A stretch of 22,049 bases of DNA from Paulinella micropora (GCA_009731375.1 BJOX01000142.1:607285-629333), one strand, 5' to 3'. Counted from the stretch's first letter, positions 9,523 through 20,511 are shown. The notes: generated by a model from the sequence alone, not told the origin. Numbers and translations are program-made.

Positions 9523-9679
9523 TAACAACAACAACAACAATAATAATAATAATAATAACAATAATCATAATAATGATAATAATAAAAATAAAAATAAAAA
9601 TAATAATAATAATAATAGTAATAAAAATAATAATAATAATAACAATAACAATAACAACAACAACAACAACAACAATAAC

Positions 9680-9726
<47 letters not shown>

Positions 9727-9820
9727 ATGATAATAATAATAATAATAATAATAACAATAATAATAATAATAATAATTCTAATTCTAATTGTAATTCTAAT
9801 TCTAATTCTAATTCTAATTC

Positions 9821-9859
<39 letters not shown>

Positions 9860-10059
9860 TAATAATAATAATGATAATAATGATAATAATGATAACAATA
9901 ACAACAACAACAACAACAACAACAATAATAATAATAGTAATAATAATAATAACAATAATAATAATAATAATAATTATAATAATAATAATAGTAACAATAG
10001 ATAATAATAATCATAATAACAACAACAACAACAACAACAATAACAATAACAACAACAAC

Positions 10060-10103
<44 letters not shown>

Positions 10104-10115
10104 TAATAATAACAA
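9394..10115. repeat. (AAT)n field, ~720 bp, with AAC, GATAAT and TAATTC patches
   Basis: AAT repeats interrupted by GATAAT, AAC and AAAAAT blocks. At 9772-9823 there is a short hexanucleotide array of TAATTC. Frames read as runs of Ile, Asn or Leu/Tyr and are not coding. Confidence 0.97.
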
Positions 10116-10117
10116 AA

Positions 10118-10170
10118 GTGGGGAGTGGAAGGAGAAGAGATATATAGTAGGAGGAGATAGAAAGGGCGAG
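10118..10170. repeat. Purine-rich direct repeat, copy 1
   Basis: GTGGGGAGTGGAAGGAGAAG followed by AGTAGGAGGAGATAGA is repeated at 10528-10570. A TATAT insertion distinguishes this copy. Confidence 0.85.
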
Positions 10171-10199
10171 CAGTAGTAAAATAACACAAGACGGAAGGC

Positions 10200-10407
10200 T
10201 ACGTTAGCAAAAATTTCGCAAAAATTTCACGGCATTTGCGACGACTTCCGGTAACTTACCATAACTTCGCATTTTTTTTCTTCTCTTTTTCTTCTCTCAT
10301 ATGTCTCTTTCTTGATCCTCTATATGCGGACGAATTTCCGGAAACTTACCATAACGTCGCATTTTTTTTCTTATTTTTTTTCTCTCTCATGTGTCTCTTG
10401 CTTGATC

Positions 10408-10413
<6 letters not shown>
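10200..10413. repeat. ~90-bp tandem duplication
   Basis: Unit 10240-10324 (TTCCGGTAACTTACCATAAC, TTCGCATTTTTTTTCTT, TCTTTCTTGATCCTCTAT) recurs at 10328-10413 with TTCCGGAAACTTACCATAAC and the rest. The spacing of CTTACCATAAC is 90 bp. Upstream, GCAAAAATTTCGCAAAAATT (from 10207) resembles the 5351-6407 family. Confidence 0.85.
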
Positions 10414-10475
<62 letters not shown>

Positions 10476-10487
10476 AACACACACACT
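10411..10487. repeat. (CT)n then (CA)n
   Basis: About 50 bp of CT followed by CA repeats. Confidence 0.97.
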
Positions 10488-10527
10488 CTGTGCGTTACCA
10501 GCTCGTCGGGGAGTTGCTGTGTGCAGG

Positions 10528-10574
10528 GTGGGGAGTGGAAGGAGAAGAAATAGTAGGAGGAGATAGAGGCGAGG
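10528..10574. repeat. Purine-rich direct repeat, copy 2
   Basis: See 10118-10170; spacing is 410 bp. The two copies bracket the 90-bp tandem duplication. Confidence 0.85.
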
Positions 10575-10625
10575 ATGAGGAGGATGCACGCCATTAGTAC
10601 ACGAAGCTGTAGAATAGATATCAGA

Positions 10626-10707
10626 GGCATGAGGAGAGGGAGGGAGAGAGAGAGGGAGGGAGGGAGGGAGGGAGAGGGAGAGGGAGGGAGGGAGAGGGAG
10701 GGGGAGG

Positions 10708-10791
<84 letters not shown>

Positions 10792-10870
10792 CAACAACAA
10801 CAATAACAACAACAACAACAACAACGAAAGAGAGAGAGAGAGAGAGAGAGAGAAGGAAAAGAGAAAGAGA
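10626..10870. repeat. (GGGA)n/(GA)n polypurine field with (AAC)n patch
   Basis: Purine-only strand apart from an AAC/AAT patch at 10789-10826. It ends at the largest gap. Confidence 0.95.
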
Positions 10871-11616
10871 NNNNNNNNNNNNNNNNNNNNNNNNNNNNNN
10901 NNNNNNNNNNNNNNNNNNNNNNNNNNNNNNNNNNNNNNNNNNNNNNNNNNNNNNNNNNNNNNNNNNNNNNNNNNNNNNNNNNNNNNNNNNNNNNNNNNNN
11001 NNNNNNNNNNNNNNNNNNNNNNNNNNNNNNNNNNNNNNNNNNNNNNNNNNNNNNNNNNNNNNNNNNNNNNNNNNNNNNNNNNNNNNNNNNNNNNNNNNNN
11101 NNNNNNNNNNNNNNNNNNNNNNNNNNNNNNNNNNNNNNNNNNNNNNNNNNNNNNNNNNNNNNNNNNNNNNNNNNNNNNNNNNNNNNNNNNNNNNNNNNNN
11201 NNNNNNNNNNNNNNNNNNNNNNNNNNNNNNNNNNNNNNNNNNNNNNNNNNNNNNNNNNNNNNNNNNNNNNNNNNNNNNNNNNNNNNNNNNNNNNNNNNNN
11301 NNNNNNNNNNNNNNNNNNNNNNNNNNNNNNNNNNNNNNNNNNNNNNNNNNNNNNNNNNNNNNNNNNNNNNNNNNNNNNNNNNNNNNNNNNNNNNNNNNNN
11401 NNNNNNNNNNNNNNNNNNNNNNNNNNNNNNNNNNNNNNNNNNNNNNNNNNNNNNNNNNNNNNNNNNNNNNNNNNNNNNNNNNNNNNNNNNNNNNNNNNNN
11501 NNNNNNNNNNNNNNNNNNNNNNNNNNNNNNNNNNNNNNNNNNNNNNNNNNNNNNNNNNNNNNNNNNNNNNNNNNNNNNNNNNNNNNNNNNNNNNNNNNNN
11601 NNNNNNNNNNNNNNNN
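10871..11616. other. Assembly gap (746 N)
   Basis: Largest gap, between a GA field and a 65-nt poly-A. Nothing can be said about its content. Confidence 1.
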
Positions 11617-11682
<66 letters not shown>

Positions 11683-11700
11683 ACACACACACAGACACAC

Positions 11701-11731
<31 letters not shown>

Positions 11732-11871
11732 CACGCACACACACACAAAAAAAACTGCTTTGCACACATGCATAGAACATACATACAGACAATATATACA
11801 GAAGAGATGAGAGACATGCATATAGACAATATATACGTACATACATTCATAGAACATACATACATACATAC

Positions 11872-11957
<86 letters not shown>

Positions 11958-11958
11958 C

Positions 11959-11998
<40 letters not shown>

Positions 11999-12060
11999 AG
12001 AGAGACACACACACACACACAAAGACAAAAAACATGCATAGAACATACATACATACATAC
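11617..12060. repeat. Poly-A, CA/CAGA, CATA and GA tracts
   Basis: A65 (11617-11681), CA and CAGA repeats (11681-11746), CATA-type sequence with a CATGCATAGAACATACATAC island at 11768 and again at 12034, and a GA field with AAAG variants (11872-12004). Confidence 0.95.
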
Positions 12061-12232
12061 ATAGAACAGACACTTACTTTCAGAAGAGCGTTCATGAGTC
12101 GTGGAGGACGAAACCAATTCGTCACTAAAGCTTGATACAATGTTCCCATGTCCACAGCTAGAGATACATACAGACCATACATACAGACATATATACCATA
12201 CATACACATACATATAATATTACATATATACA

Positions 12233-12371
12233 CGAAAACAAATCGTCACTAAAGCTTGATACAATGTTCCAATATCGACGGCTAAGGGAATGGTATATAA
12301 GTGAAAACAAATCGTCACTAAAGCTTGATACAACGTTCCAATATCGACGGCTAAGGGAATGGTATATAAGT
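12233..12371. repeat. 69-bp tandem duplication of a divergent satellite S unit
   Basis: GAAAACAAATCGTCACTAAA, CAATATCGACGGCTAAGGGA, ATGGTATATAAGT occurs twice in a row, almost identical. The right part differs from the standard unit. Confidence 0.9.
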
Positions 12372-12385
12372 GAAAAATTTCGGCC

Positions 12386-12509
<124 letters not shown>

Positions 12510-12561
12510 CAAACTACCCGTAATAGTTGTATGTATGGTCTGTATGTATCTGTAATGTAAG

Positions 12562-12680
12562 GTGAAAAATTTCGGCCACATCACCTTTGGGCCAACCGTA
12601 AATACGGGGAATTTCGGGCTAAACTTTTTATTTGTGGACAACAAATGTACCGTAATTACCGGCTGGCCGAAATTCTTCAC
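12562..12680. mobile_element. Small MITE-like element, 119 bp
   Basis: Ends in 16-bp inverted repeats with one mismatch (GTGAAAAATTTCGGCC at 12562-12577, GGCCGAAATTCTTCAC at 12665-12680). The interior has ACCGTAAATACGG and CCGTAATTACCGG, and no frame. Next to it TACCGTTTAGTACGGTA forms a further short hairpin. No target-site duplication is visible; the class is inferred from structure. Confidence 0.5.
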
Positions 12681-13713
12681 AACTTTGAATAACAAATGTA
12701 CCGTTTAGTACGGTATATACGAAACCAATTCTTCACTAAAGCTTGATACAATGTTCCCATATCCAATCTCTAGAGATACATACAGACAAATACATACAGA
12801 CATTATAACATACACATACATATACATATAATATTACATATCTACACGAAAACAAATCTTCACCAGAGCTTGATACAATGTTCCTATATCCACCTCTAGA
12901 GATACATAGAGACAAATACATACAGACGTACATAACATACATACACATACATATAATATTACATATATACACGAAAACAAAGCTTCAGCAAAGCTTGATA
13001 CAATGTTCCCATGTCCACCTCTAGAGATACATACAGACAAATACATACAGACGTATATAACATACATACATATACATATAATATCACATCTCCGCGAAAA
13101 TAATTTATCACCGAAGCTTGATACAATGTTTCCATGTCCAACCTCTAGAGACACATACAGACAAATACATACAGACATATATAACATACACATACACATA
13201 CATATAGTATTACATATATACACGAAAACAAAGCTTCGCCAAAGCTTGATACAATGTTCCTATATCCACTTCTAGAGATACATAGAGACGAAATATTTAA
13301 CATACATACATATACATATAATATTACATTGCCACGCAATTAATTTGCGACCAAAGCTGGATACACTACATACAGATATAGAGATACAGACAATAAATAC
13401 AGACATATATGACATACATACATATACATATAACATTACATATATACACGAAAACAAAGCTTCAGCAAAGCTTGATACAATGTTCCCATGTCCAACATCT
13501 ACAGATACAAGACGTTTATAACATACATACATATACATATAGTATCACATCTCCGCGAAAATAATTTATCACCAAAGCTTGATACAATGTTGACATGTCA
13601 TACCTCTCGAGATACATACAGACAAATACATACGGACGTATATATAACATGCATACATATACAAATGTTCTCATATCAACACCCTGGAGGTATATAAAAA
13701 GATATATACATAC

Positions 13714-13737
<24 letters not shown>

Positions 13738-13746
<9 letters not shown>

Positions 13747-13964
13747 AAACTATTACAATTGCAAGAAACTAATTCTTATTATATATATATATATATATAC
13801 AACTATTACATTTGCAACGAAACTAATTCGTATTATATACACCTATTACATTTCCACGAAACTAATTCGTATTATATATATATAAATATATAAATATATA
13901 TATATATATATATATGTGTGTATATACAACTATTACATTTTCAAGAAATCAATTCGTATTACAT

Positions 13965-14010
<46 letters not shown>

Positions 14011-14051
14011 TACATATATACAACTATTACATTCCACGAAACTAATTCGAG

Positions 14052-14114
<63 letters not shown>

Positions 14115-14202
14115 ACTATTACATTTCCACGAAACCAATTCGTATTATATATATATATATATATAATATGTACAACTATTACATTTCCACGAAACCAATT
14201 CG

Positions 14203-14237
<35 letters not shown>

Positions 14238-14379
14238 ACTATTACATTTCCACAAAACCAATTCGTAGTATATATATATATACATATATATATACATATA
14301 TATATACATATATATATATACATTTATATATATATATATATATATACAACTATTACATTTCCACGAAACCAATTCGTAT

Positions 14380-14427
<48 letters not shown>

Positions 14428-14583
14428 ACTATTACATTTCCACGAAACCAATTCGTATTATATATATACATACATATGTATATATAATATATATTATATA
14501 TATATGTGTATATATATACATATATACGTATGTATATATGTATATTATATATATATATACATTTCCACGAAACCAATTCGTAT

Positions 14584-14625
<42 letters not shown>

Positions 14626-14769
14626 TATATACAACTATTACATTTCCACGAAACCAATTCGTATTATATATATACATACATATGTATATATAATATATAT
14701 TATATATATATATGTGTATATATATACATATATACGTATGTATATATGTATATTATATATATATATAAA

Positions 14770-14800
<31 letters not shown>

Positions 14801-14845
14801 GTACAACAATTACATTTCCACGAAACCAATTCGTATTATATATAC

Positions 14846-14850
<5 letters not shown>
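13738..14850 (+). repeat. AT-expanded array with a 35-bp anchor (about 13 units)
   Basis: The anchor ACAACTATTACATTTCCACG, AAACCAATTCGTATTA recurs near 13746, 13799, 13840, 13927, 14020, 14112, 14172, 14235, 14346, 14425, 14559 (5'-truncated), 14631 and 14803, separated by TA tracts of varied length. The anchor overlaps the ACGAAACCAATTCGTCACTA start of satellite S near 12114 and the TTACATTTCCACGCAATTAA of its variant units, so the two arrays are related. Confidence 0.93.
14425..14802. repeat. ~206-bp higher-order duplication within the AT array
   Basis: The anchor at 14425 and its TA/TATG spacer (TACATACATATGTATATA, TACGTATGTATATATG) are repeated from 14631 with the same internal order; the 14559 anchor is the truncated remnant between them. 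Confidence 0.8.
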
Positions 14851-15291
<441 letters not shown>

Positions 15292-15342
15292 NNNNNNNNN
15301 NNNNNNNNNNNNNNNNNNNNNNNNNNNNNNNNNNNNNNNNNN
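15292..15342. other. Assembly gap (51 N) inside TA repeat
   Basis: TA repeats lie on both sides. Confidence 1.
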
Positions 15343-15393
<51 letters not shown>

Positions 15394-15394
15394 C

Positions 15395-15440
<46 letters not shown>
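15343..15440. repeat. TA then TG tract
   Basis: Continues the array before the gap, then TG at 15411-15440. Confidence 0.95.
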
Positions 15441-15443
<3 letters not shown>

Positions 15444-15515
15444 GTCACATGTGTATGTATATATGTCTGTCTATATCCATACTATACGGTGGTTTTTATC
15501 AAGCTTTAGTGAGTG

Positions 15516-15835
15516 TTATCTATGTCTGTATGTATTTGTCTGTATGTATCTCTAGAGGTGGACATGGGAACATTGTATCAAGCTTTGGTGAAGCTTTATT
15601 ATCGTGTATATATGTAATATTATATGTATATGTATATGTATGTTATTTACGTCTGCATGTATTGTCTGTATCTCTAGAGATACAGACAATACATACAGAC
15701 ATATATAACATACATATACATATACATATAATATTACATATATACACGAAAACAAAGCTTCATCAAAGCTTGATACAATGTTCCCATGTCCACCTCTAGA
15801 GATACATACAGACAAATGCATACAGACATATATAA
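15516..15835. repeat. Spacer-free palindrome P1, arms ~155-160 bp
   Basis: The centre lies between 15675 and 15676 inside TCTCTAGAGA. Comparing 15521-15675 with the reverse complement of 15676-15830 I counted seven mismatches in 155 positions. The innermost 38 bp (15657-15694) is perfect. Confidence 0.93.
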
Positions 15836-15840
15836 CATAC

Positions 15841-16330
15841 ATATACATATAATATTACATATATGCACGAAAACAAATCTTCACCAAAGCTTGATACAAT
15901 GTTCCCATGTCCACCTCTAGAGATACATAGAGACGACATATGTAACATACATACATATACATATAATATTACATTTCCACGCAATTAATTTGCGACCAAA
16001 GCTGGATACACTACATACAGATATATATATCTGTATCTAGTGTATCCAGCTTTGGTCGCAAATTGATTGCGTGGAAATGTAATTTTATATGTATATGTAT
16101 GTATGTTATATATATCGTCTCTATGTATCTCTAGAGGTGGACATGGAAACATTGTATCAAGCTTTAGTGAAGCTTTGTTTTCGCGTATATATGTAATATT
16201 ATATGTATATGTATGTATGTTATATATGTCTGTATGTATTGTCTGTATATATCTCTAGAGGTTGGACATGGGAACATTGTATCAAGCTTTAGTGAAGATT
16301 TGTTTTCGTGTAAAATGTAATATTATATGT
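15841..16330. repeat. Spacer-free palindrome P2, arms of at least 185 bp
   Basis: The centre lies between 16025 and 16026 inside ATATATATAT. 15841-16025 against 16026-16210 shows about ten mismatches in 185 positions with no indel. After a 4-bp slip near 16211 the mirror image continues to about 16330, matching back toward about 15725. The centre is exactly 350 bp from that of P1. Confidence 0.9.
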
Positions 16331-16479
16331 ATATGTATGTCTGTATGTATTTGTCTGTATGTATCTCTAGAGGTGGATATGGGAACATTGTATTGTATCA
16401 AGCTTTGCTGATAAATTATTTTCGCAGAGATGTGATATTATATGTATATGTATGTCTGTTATATGTCTGTATGTATGGT

Positions 16480-16586
16480 CTGCATATATCTAGCGTTGTT
16501 GCAAGCTTACTTTTTGCGTGCATGTTATATGTCTGTATGTATTGTCTGTATGTATGTAACGTTGTTGCAAGCTTTGGTTGAAAAGC

Positions 16587-16617
<31 letters not shown>

Positions 16618-16643
16618 GTTGAAAAGCGTACATATATATATTA

Positions 16644-16699
<56 letters not shown>

Positions 16700-16727
16700 A
16701 AAAGCGAACGAAGACAACAGGGCCAAG

Positions 16728-16796
<69 letters not shown>

Positions 16797-16940
16797 TTAT
16801 CATACACCATATTCGTGTGTGTGTATGTATGTATGTATGTATGTATGTGTGTATGTGTGTGTTGAGTGTGTATGTATATTTCAGACCGACTCGAAGAGCG
16901 AACGAAGATAACAAGGCGAAAGTGAGCCTGGAACATACAG
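16480..16940. repeat. TA/TATG tracts with degenerate islands after satellite S
   Basis: GTTGTTGCAAGCTT occurs at about 16495 and 16562. GTTGAAAAGC occurs at about 16577, 16619 and 16696; the last reads on as GAACGAAGACAACAGGGCCA and is matched by GAGCGAACGAAGATAACAAG near 16896. Spacers are TA tracts of 28-60 bp and a TATG/TG tract. Confidence 0.85.
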
Positions 16941-17200
16941 AGGGAGAGAGAAAGAAGAAGGAGGAGAAGAAGAAGGAGGAGAAGGAAGAAGAAGGAAGAA
17001 CGAAGGAAGAACGAAGGAAGAAGGAAGGAAGAAGGAAGGAAGGAAGGAAGGAAGGAAGGAGAAAGGAAGGAAGGAAGGAAGGAAGGAAGGAAGGAAGGAA
17101 GAAGAAGAAGAAGAAGAAGAAGAAGAAGAAGAAGAAGAAAGAGAGAGAGAGAGAGAGATAGAAGAGAAGAGAAGAGAAGAGAAGAGAAAAGAAAAGAAAA
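16941..17200. repeat. Polypurine tract (GAA, GGAA, GA, GAAAA)
   Basis: About 260 bp with purines on the plus strand, interrupted only by two C near 17000-17013 and one T near 17160. The sub-blocks are GGAA (17013-17100), GAA (17100-17140), GA and GAGAA. Confidence 0.97.
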
Positions 17201-17359
<159 letters not shown>

Positions 17360-17369
17360 NNNNNNNNNN
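17360..17369. other. Assembly gap (10 N)
   Basis: Directly after poly-A. Confidence 1.
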
Positions 17370-17552
17370 TTGAGGGTACGCATATCTTGGGCGGTGCAAA
17401 TTAACTCAAGCGTGTTTCCATGCGTAAAGATCTCCACACTGTACCAATAGATAGGTAGATAGATAGATATGTTTGGTCTATCAGCTCTGCATATCCGAAG
17501 ACTTAGGCATCCAATCCACCCCGCCTCCAGATAGAGGCTGGGTAGCGGGCTG
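17370..17552. other. Mixed-complexity segment, no gene seen
   Basis: Ordinary sequence with a short GATA patch at 17447-17469 and a small imperfect inverted repeat (CCCGCCTCCAG, CTGGGTAGCGGG). No long frame and no recognised element. Confidence 0.6.
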
Positions 17553-17553
17553 G

Positions 17554-17596
<43 letters not shown>

Positions 17597-17709
17597 GGAT
17601 GGATGGGTGGATAGATGGATGGATGGATAGATGGATGGATGGATGGATGGATGGATAGATAGATAGATGGATGGATGGATGGATAGATGGATGGATGGAT
17701 AGATAGATA
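17553..17709. repeat. (GATA)n/(GGAT)n array, tail of element A copy 2
   Basis: GATA with GGAT patches, abutting GATGAGATATC. Confidence 0.95.
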
Positions 17710-18180
17710 GATGAGATATCGCAAAAGGAATGTAGTCTTGCAAAGGGACGCAGTTTCACATCAAAACAGCAATTTGTGTACTGTGCATGTGTCCGGGATG
17801 GGAGTCACGGGTAGACTGTGTTCTGGAAAAAAGAAGAGGAGGTAGGTCGTTGAAGAAAAAGGCAATCTAGGAATGGAGAGTGGGGAGGATAAGGAAGAAG
17901 AGAAAGAAAAGGAAGCCGTTAGTCCAAGTGTTTTGAGCAACGTAAGCTTGCGCAAGCTACCATGATGACATTGTATAAGGCCTAAACCCCCCAAAGGGAC
18001 CTAGCCCGGGCTATGCAACACTGGACGGCTATGCCGGATTGCAGTCACCGATACGGACTAAAGGAAGATTAGTCCAATTTTTGACTGCACAGGAGCGATA
18101 ACACGCAAAGAGCAACGAGCTACGCAGGACGATAGCTTGAAGCAAAGGGATTTGGATTGGGGATGGGAAAAACCCAAGAG
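17710..18180 (-). mobile_element. Dispersed element A, longer copy (minus strand)
   Basis: 17710-17831 is the inverted match to 1-119. The non-repetitive sequence continues to about 18180 and then meets a decayed GATA array, so the element could be up to about 470 bp with GATA on both sides; only the first 120 bp is proven repeated here. It contains a perfect 14-bp palindrome AGCTTGCGCAAGCT (17945-17958) and GGACTAA/TTAGTCC hairpin arms (18055-18061, 18069-18075). A 77-codon minus-strand frame (17761-17994) has no ATG start and no recognisable domain. The class is unknown. Confidence 0.55.
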
Positions 18181-18250
18181 ATAGATAGATAAGATAGATA
18201 AATAGATAGGGATAGAGAGATAGATCAGTACAGAGGTAGATAAGTAGAGG
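18181..18250. repeat. Decayed GATA array
   Basis: GATA units with AAGATA, AAATAGATA and GGGATAGAGA interruptions. Confidence 0.85.
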
Positions 18251-18270
18251 TGGATGTAAAGCTGCACGCC

Positions 18271-18294
18271 CTCTCTCTCTCTCTCTCTCTCTCT

Positions 18295-18326
<32 letters not shown>

Positions 18327-18470
18327 NNNNNNNNNNNNNNNNNNNNNNNNNNNNNNNNNNNNNNNNNNNNNNNNNNNNNNNNNNNNNNNNNNNNNNNNNN
18401 NNNNNNNNNNNNNNNNNNNNNNNNNNCTCCCCCCCCCCCCCCCCCCCCCTCTCTCTCTCTCTTCTGGTCT
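18271..18470. repeat. CT tract, poly-C and 100-N gap
   Basis: CT repeats, 30 C (18297-18326), a gap at 18327-18426, then CT and 21 C (18429-18449), and CT again. The gap is again centred on poly-C. Confidence 0.97.
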
Positions 18471-18479
18471 ATGCGTGGT

Positions 18480-18603
18480 CTATGTCTCTGTCTGTCTGTC
18501 TGTCTGTCTGTCTCTGTCTGTCTCTCTCTGTCTCTCTGTCTCTCTCTCTCTCTCTCTGTCTGTCTGTCTGTCTGTGTGTGTCTCTCTCTCTCTCTCTCTA
18601 TCT

Positions 18604-18648
<45 letters not shown>
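18480..18648. repeat. (CT)n/(CTGT)n field
   Basis: CTGT blocks at about 18487-18515 and 18557-18575 inside CT repeats. Confidence 0.95.
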
Positions 18649-18669
<21 letters not shown>

Positions 18670-19120
18670 ATGGCTTACAGCGCTGCAATGAGAAGTCTGA
18701 CGGCTGTCTCGTCAACCATTGTGGACACACACACACACACACACACGCGCGCGCGAACACACACGCACACACACACGCGAACACACACGCACACACACAC
18801 ACACAATGGCTTACAGCGCTGCAATCAGAAGTCCGATGGGCAGTGCCGTCAACCATTGTGAACACACACACACACACACACACGCACACACACAATGGCT
18901 TACAGCGCAGCGATGAGAAGTCCGATGGCTGTCACTTCAACCATTGTGAATACACACACAGGCGCACGCGCACACACACGCACACACGCACACACACACA
19001 CACACGCGCGAACACACACGCACACACACACGCGAACTCACACGCACACACACACACACACACAATGGCTTACAGCGCTGCAATCAGAAGTCCGATGGGC
19101 AGTGCCGTCAACCATTGTGA

Positions 19121-19151
<31 letters not shown>

Positions 19152-19343
19152 CACAATGGCTTACAGCGCAGCGATGAGAAGTCCGATGGCTGTCACTTCA
19201 ACCATTGTGAATACACACACACACACACACACACACACAGGCGCACGCGCACACACACGCACACACACACACAATGGCTTACAGCGCTGCAATGAGAAGT
19301 CCGATGGCTGTTACGTCCACCATTGTGTACACACACACACACA

Positions 19344-19381
<38 letters not shown>

Positions 19382-19545
19382 CACACGCACACACACACAC
19401 ACACACAAAATGGCTTACAGCGCTGCAATCAGAAGTCCGATGGGCAGTGCCGTCAACCATTGTGAACACACACACACACAATGGCTTACAGCGCTGCGAT
19501 GAGAAGTCCGATGGCCGTTACGTCGACCATTGTGAAACAACAGGC
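18648..19545 (+). repeat. CA field with eight copies of a 58-bp island in two alternating types
   Basis: Islands begin with AATGGCTTACAGCGC at about 18669, 18805, 18894, 19064, 19154, 19273, 19408 and 19480 and end CAACCATTGTGAAC. Type 1 reads CAATCAGAAGTCCGATGGGC then AGTGCCGTC; type 2 reads ATGAGAAGTCYGAYGGCYGT. The order is 2-1-2-1-2-2-1-2. The 1-2 pair at 18805/18894 repeats at 19064/19154, a 259-260-bp higher-order period. Spacers are CA with CGCA and GCGC variants. The islands are stop-free in two or three frames but the frame in use changes between copies, so coding is unlikely. Confidence 0.93.
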
Positions 19546-19584
19546 GGGAAGGCACATGTCCTCCGCTCCTGTGAGATAGATAGA

Positions 19585-20038
19585 TAGATGAAATATCAAC
19601 TAATGTCAGAAAAAAGGAGCTTCTGATTTCGTCAACCAGGAAGTCTGTGGGTAAAGTATTAACCCGATGCCCAGCTAAGCCGTGATGTTTGCACGGAAGG
19701 GACTGATACAGGCAATACCAAAGCTCCCTAGTACCAGGCGGGGCCAGGGCTCGTTCCATAAAGCGCCCCTTGCAGAACGAGCTCCCACCTCCATTACAGA
19801 GGGCCCAGTAAGCAGATGGAGTTTCGAGACTGTTCGACAGTCTAGTATAAACCGACAGAGCACTGTGGGTTTTATTCCGGGCTCAACAAGCGAGAAAGGG
19901 CACCCTGAGGGAACAGGATTGTGCTTCCCGTCGCTATTTCGGCATATGACTTATAGGCGTATGGCTAGGCACACATAAGGCACCCCACCACGGGCCCAGC
20001 ACACCCACACCATCCCCTAATTCTCTGTCTGTCGACAG
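19585..20038 (-). mobile_element. Dispersed element B, copy 1 (proven part 19585-19796)
   Basis: 19585-19796 matches 20758-20968 with about five substitutions and three small indels in 211 bp. A GATA patch abuts the GATGAAATATC end. In copy 1 ordinary sequence continues past the match to about 20038, including the hairpin AGACTG-TTCGA-CAGTCT near 19827. Within the shared part GCTCGTTC (19749-19756) pairs with GAACGAGC (19775-19782); copy 2 keeps the pairing as a G-T wobble. A 98-codon plus frame (19682-19978) is not conserved as coding because the indels break it in copy 2. Confidence 0.75.
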
Positions 20039-20113
20039 ATGGCACCCATTTCAAAAAATCAAGCCCAAGAGAGGGTCAGTGACGCCTCAAGTGGCCTTGG
20101 TGCATTCCGTAGA
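20039..20113 (+). other. Candidate 75-bp exon with splice-like borders
   Basis: A pyrimidine-rich stretch with a possible branch point (CCCTAAT) and TCTGTCTGTCGACAG ends at 20038. It is followed by ATG and 25 open codons (MAPISKNQAQERVSDASSGL, then GAFRR) and then GTAAGTG at 20114. Acceptor, donor and an exact codon multiple fit a first coding exon or internal exon, but a 25-codon open frame with such borders can arise by chance, and no partner exon was found. Confidence 0.2.
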
Positions 20114-20132
20114 GTAAGTGATAAGATCAACT

Positions 20133-20155
20133 GATGAAATATCGACTAATGTCAA
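20133..20155 (-). mobile_element. Isolated element B terminus
   Basis: GATGAAATATCGACTAATGT then CAA is the terminal motif of element B without its body; GATA repeats follow on the opposite side from the full copies. Confidence 0.6.
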
Positions 20156-20244
20156 GATAGATAGATAGATAGATAGATGGATAGATGGATGGATAGATAG
20201 ATGGATGGTTGGATGGATGGAAGGATAGAAGGATGGATGGATAG

Positions 20245-20307
<63 letters not shown>

Positions 20308-20308
20308 C

Positions 20309-20354
<46 letters not shown>

Positions 20355-20400
20355 GGAGAGAGAGAGAGAGAGAGAGAGAGAAAGAAAGTGAGAGAAAGAA
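20155..20400. repeat. GATA/GGAT then GA array
   Basis: GATA with GGAT patches (20155-20265) grading into GA repeats (20262-20390). Confidence 0.95.
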
Positions 20401-20476
20401 AGAAAGAAAGAAAGAAAGAAAAAAGGAAAAGACCAAGAAGAAGGCGTCTGCCACATAGAGAGAGAGAGAGAGAGAG

Positions 20477-20511
<35 letters not shown>

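Larger units (their letters stand above)
15490..16480. repeat. Satellite S, second block, orientation minus-plus-minus
   Basis: Units are on the minus strand at about 15490-15675 (TATCAAGCTTTRGTGA), on the plus strand at 15676-16025 and on the minus strand again from 16026. The plus block has two standard units and one variant unit (GACCAAAGCTGGATACACTA), in the same order as in the first array. The unit sequence is the same as at 12.1-13.7 kb. Confidence 0.95.

Noticed and set aside
9331-10176. Poly-Ile, Asn or Leu frames in the AAT field
   Set aside because: Same trinucleotide effect on both strands.
17761-17994. 77-codon minus-strand frame in element A
   Set aside because: No ATG start, a stop just upstream, a Ser/Phe-rich stretch from polypurine DNA, and the frame is not kept in the other copy.
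18471-19587. Frames of 230-274 codons across the CA field with repeated AYSAAMRSP and [10 protein letters not shown] peptides
   Set aside because: The islands are read in different frames in successive copies and spacer lengths are not multiples of three, which contradicts a protein repeat.
19821-19831. tRNA-type B box (GTTTCGAGACT) that would make element B a tRNA-derived SINE
   Set aside because: Only about 8 of 11 positions agree, it lies outside the part shared by both copies, and no A box was found at suitable distance.
19682-19978. 98-codon plus-strand frame in element B copy 1
   Set aside because: Single-base indels in copy 2 break the frame although the DNA is otherwise nearly identical.
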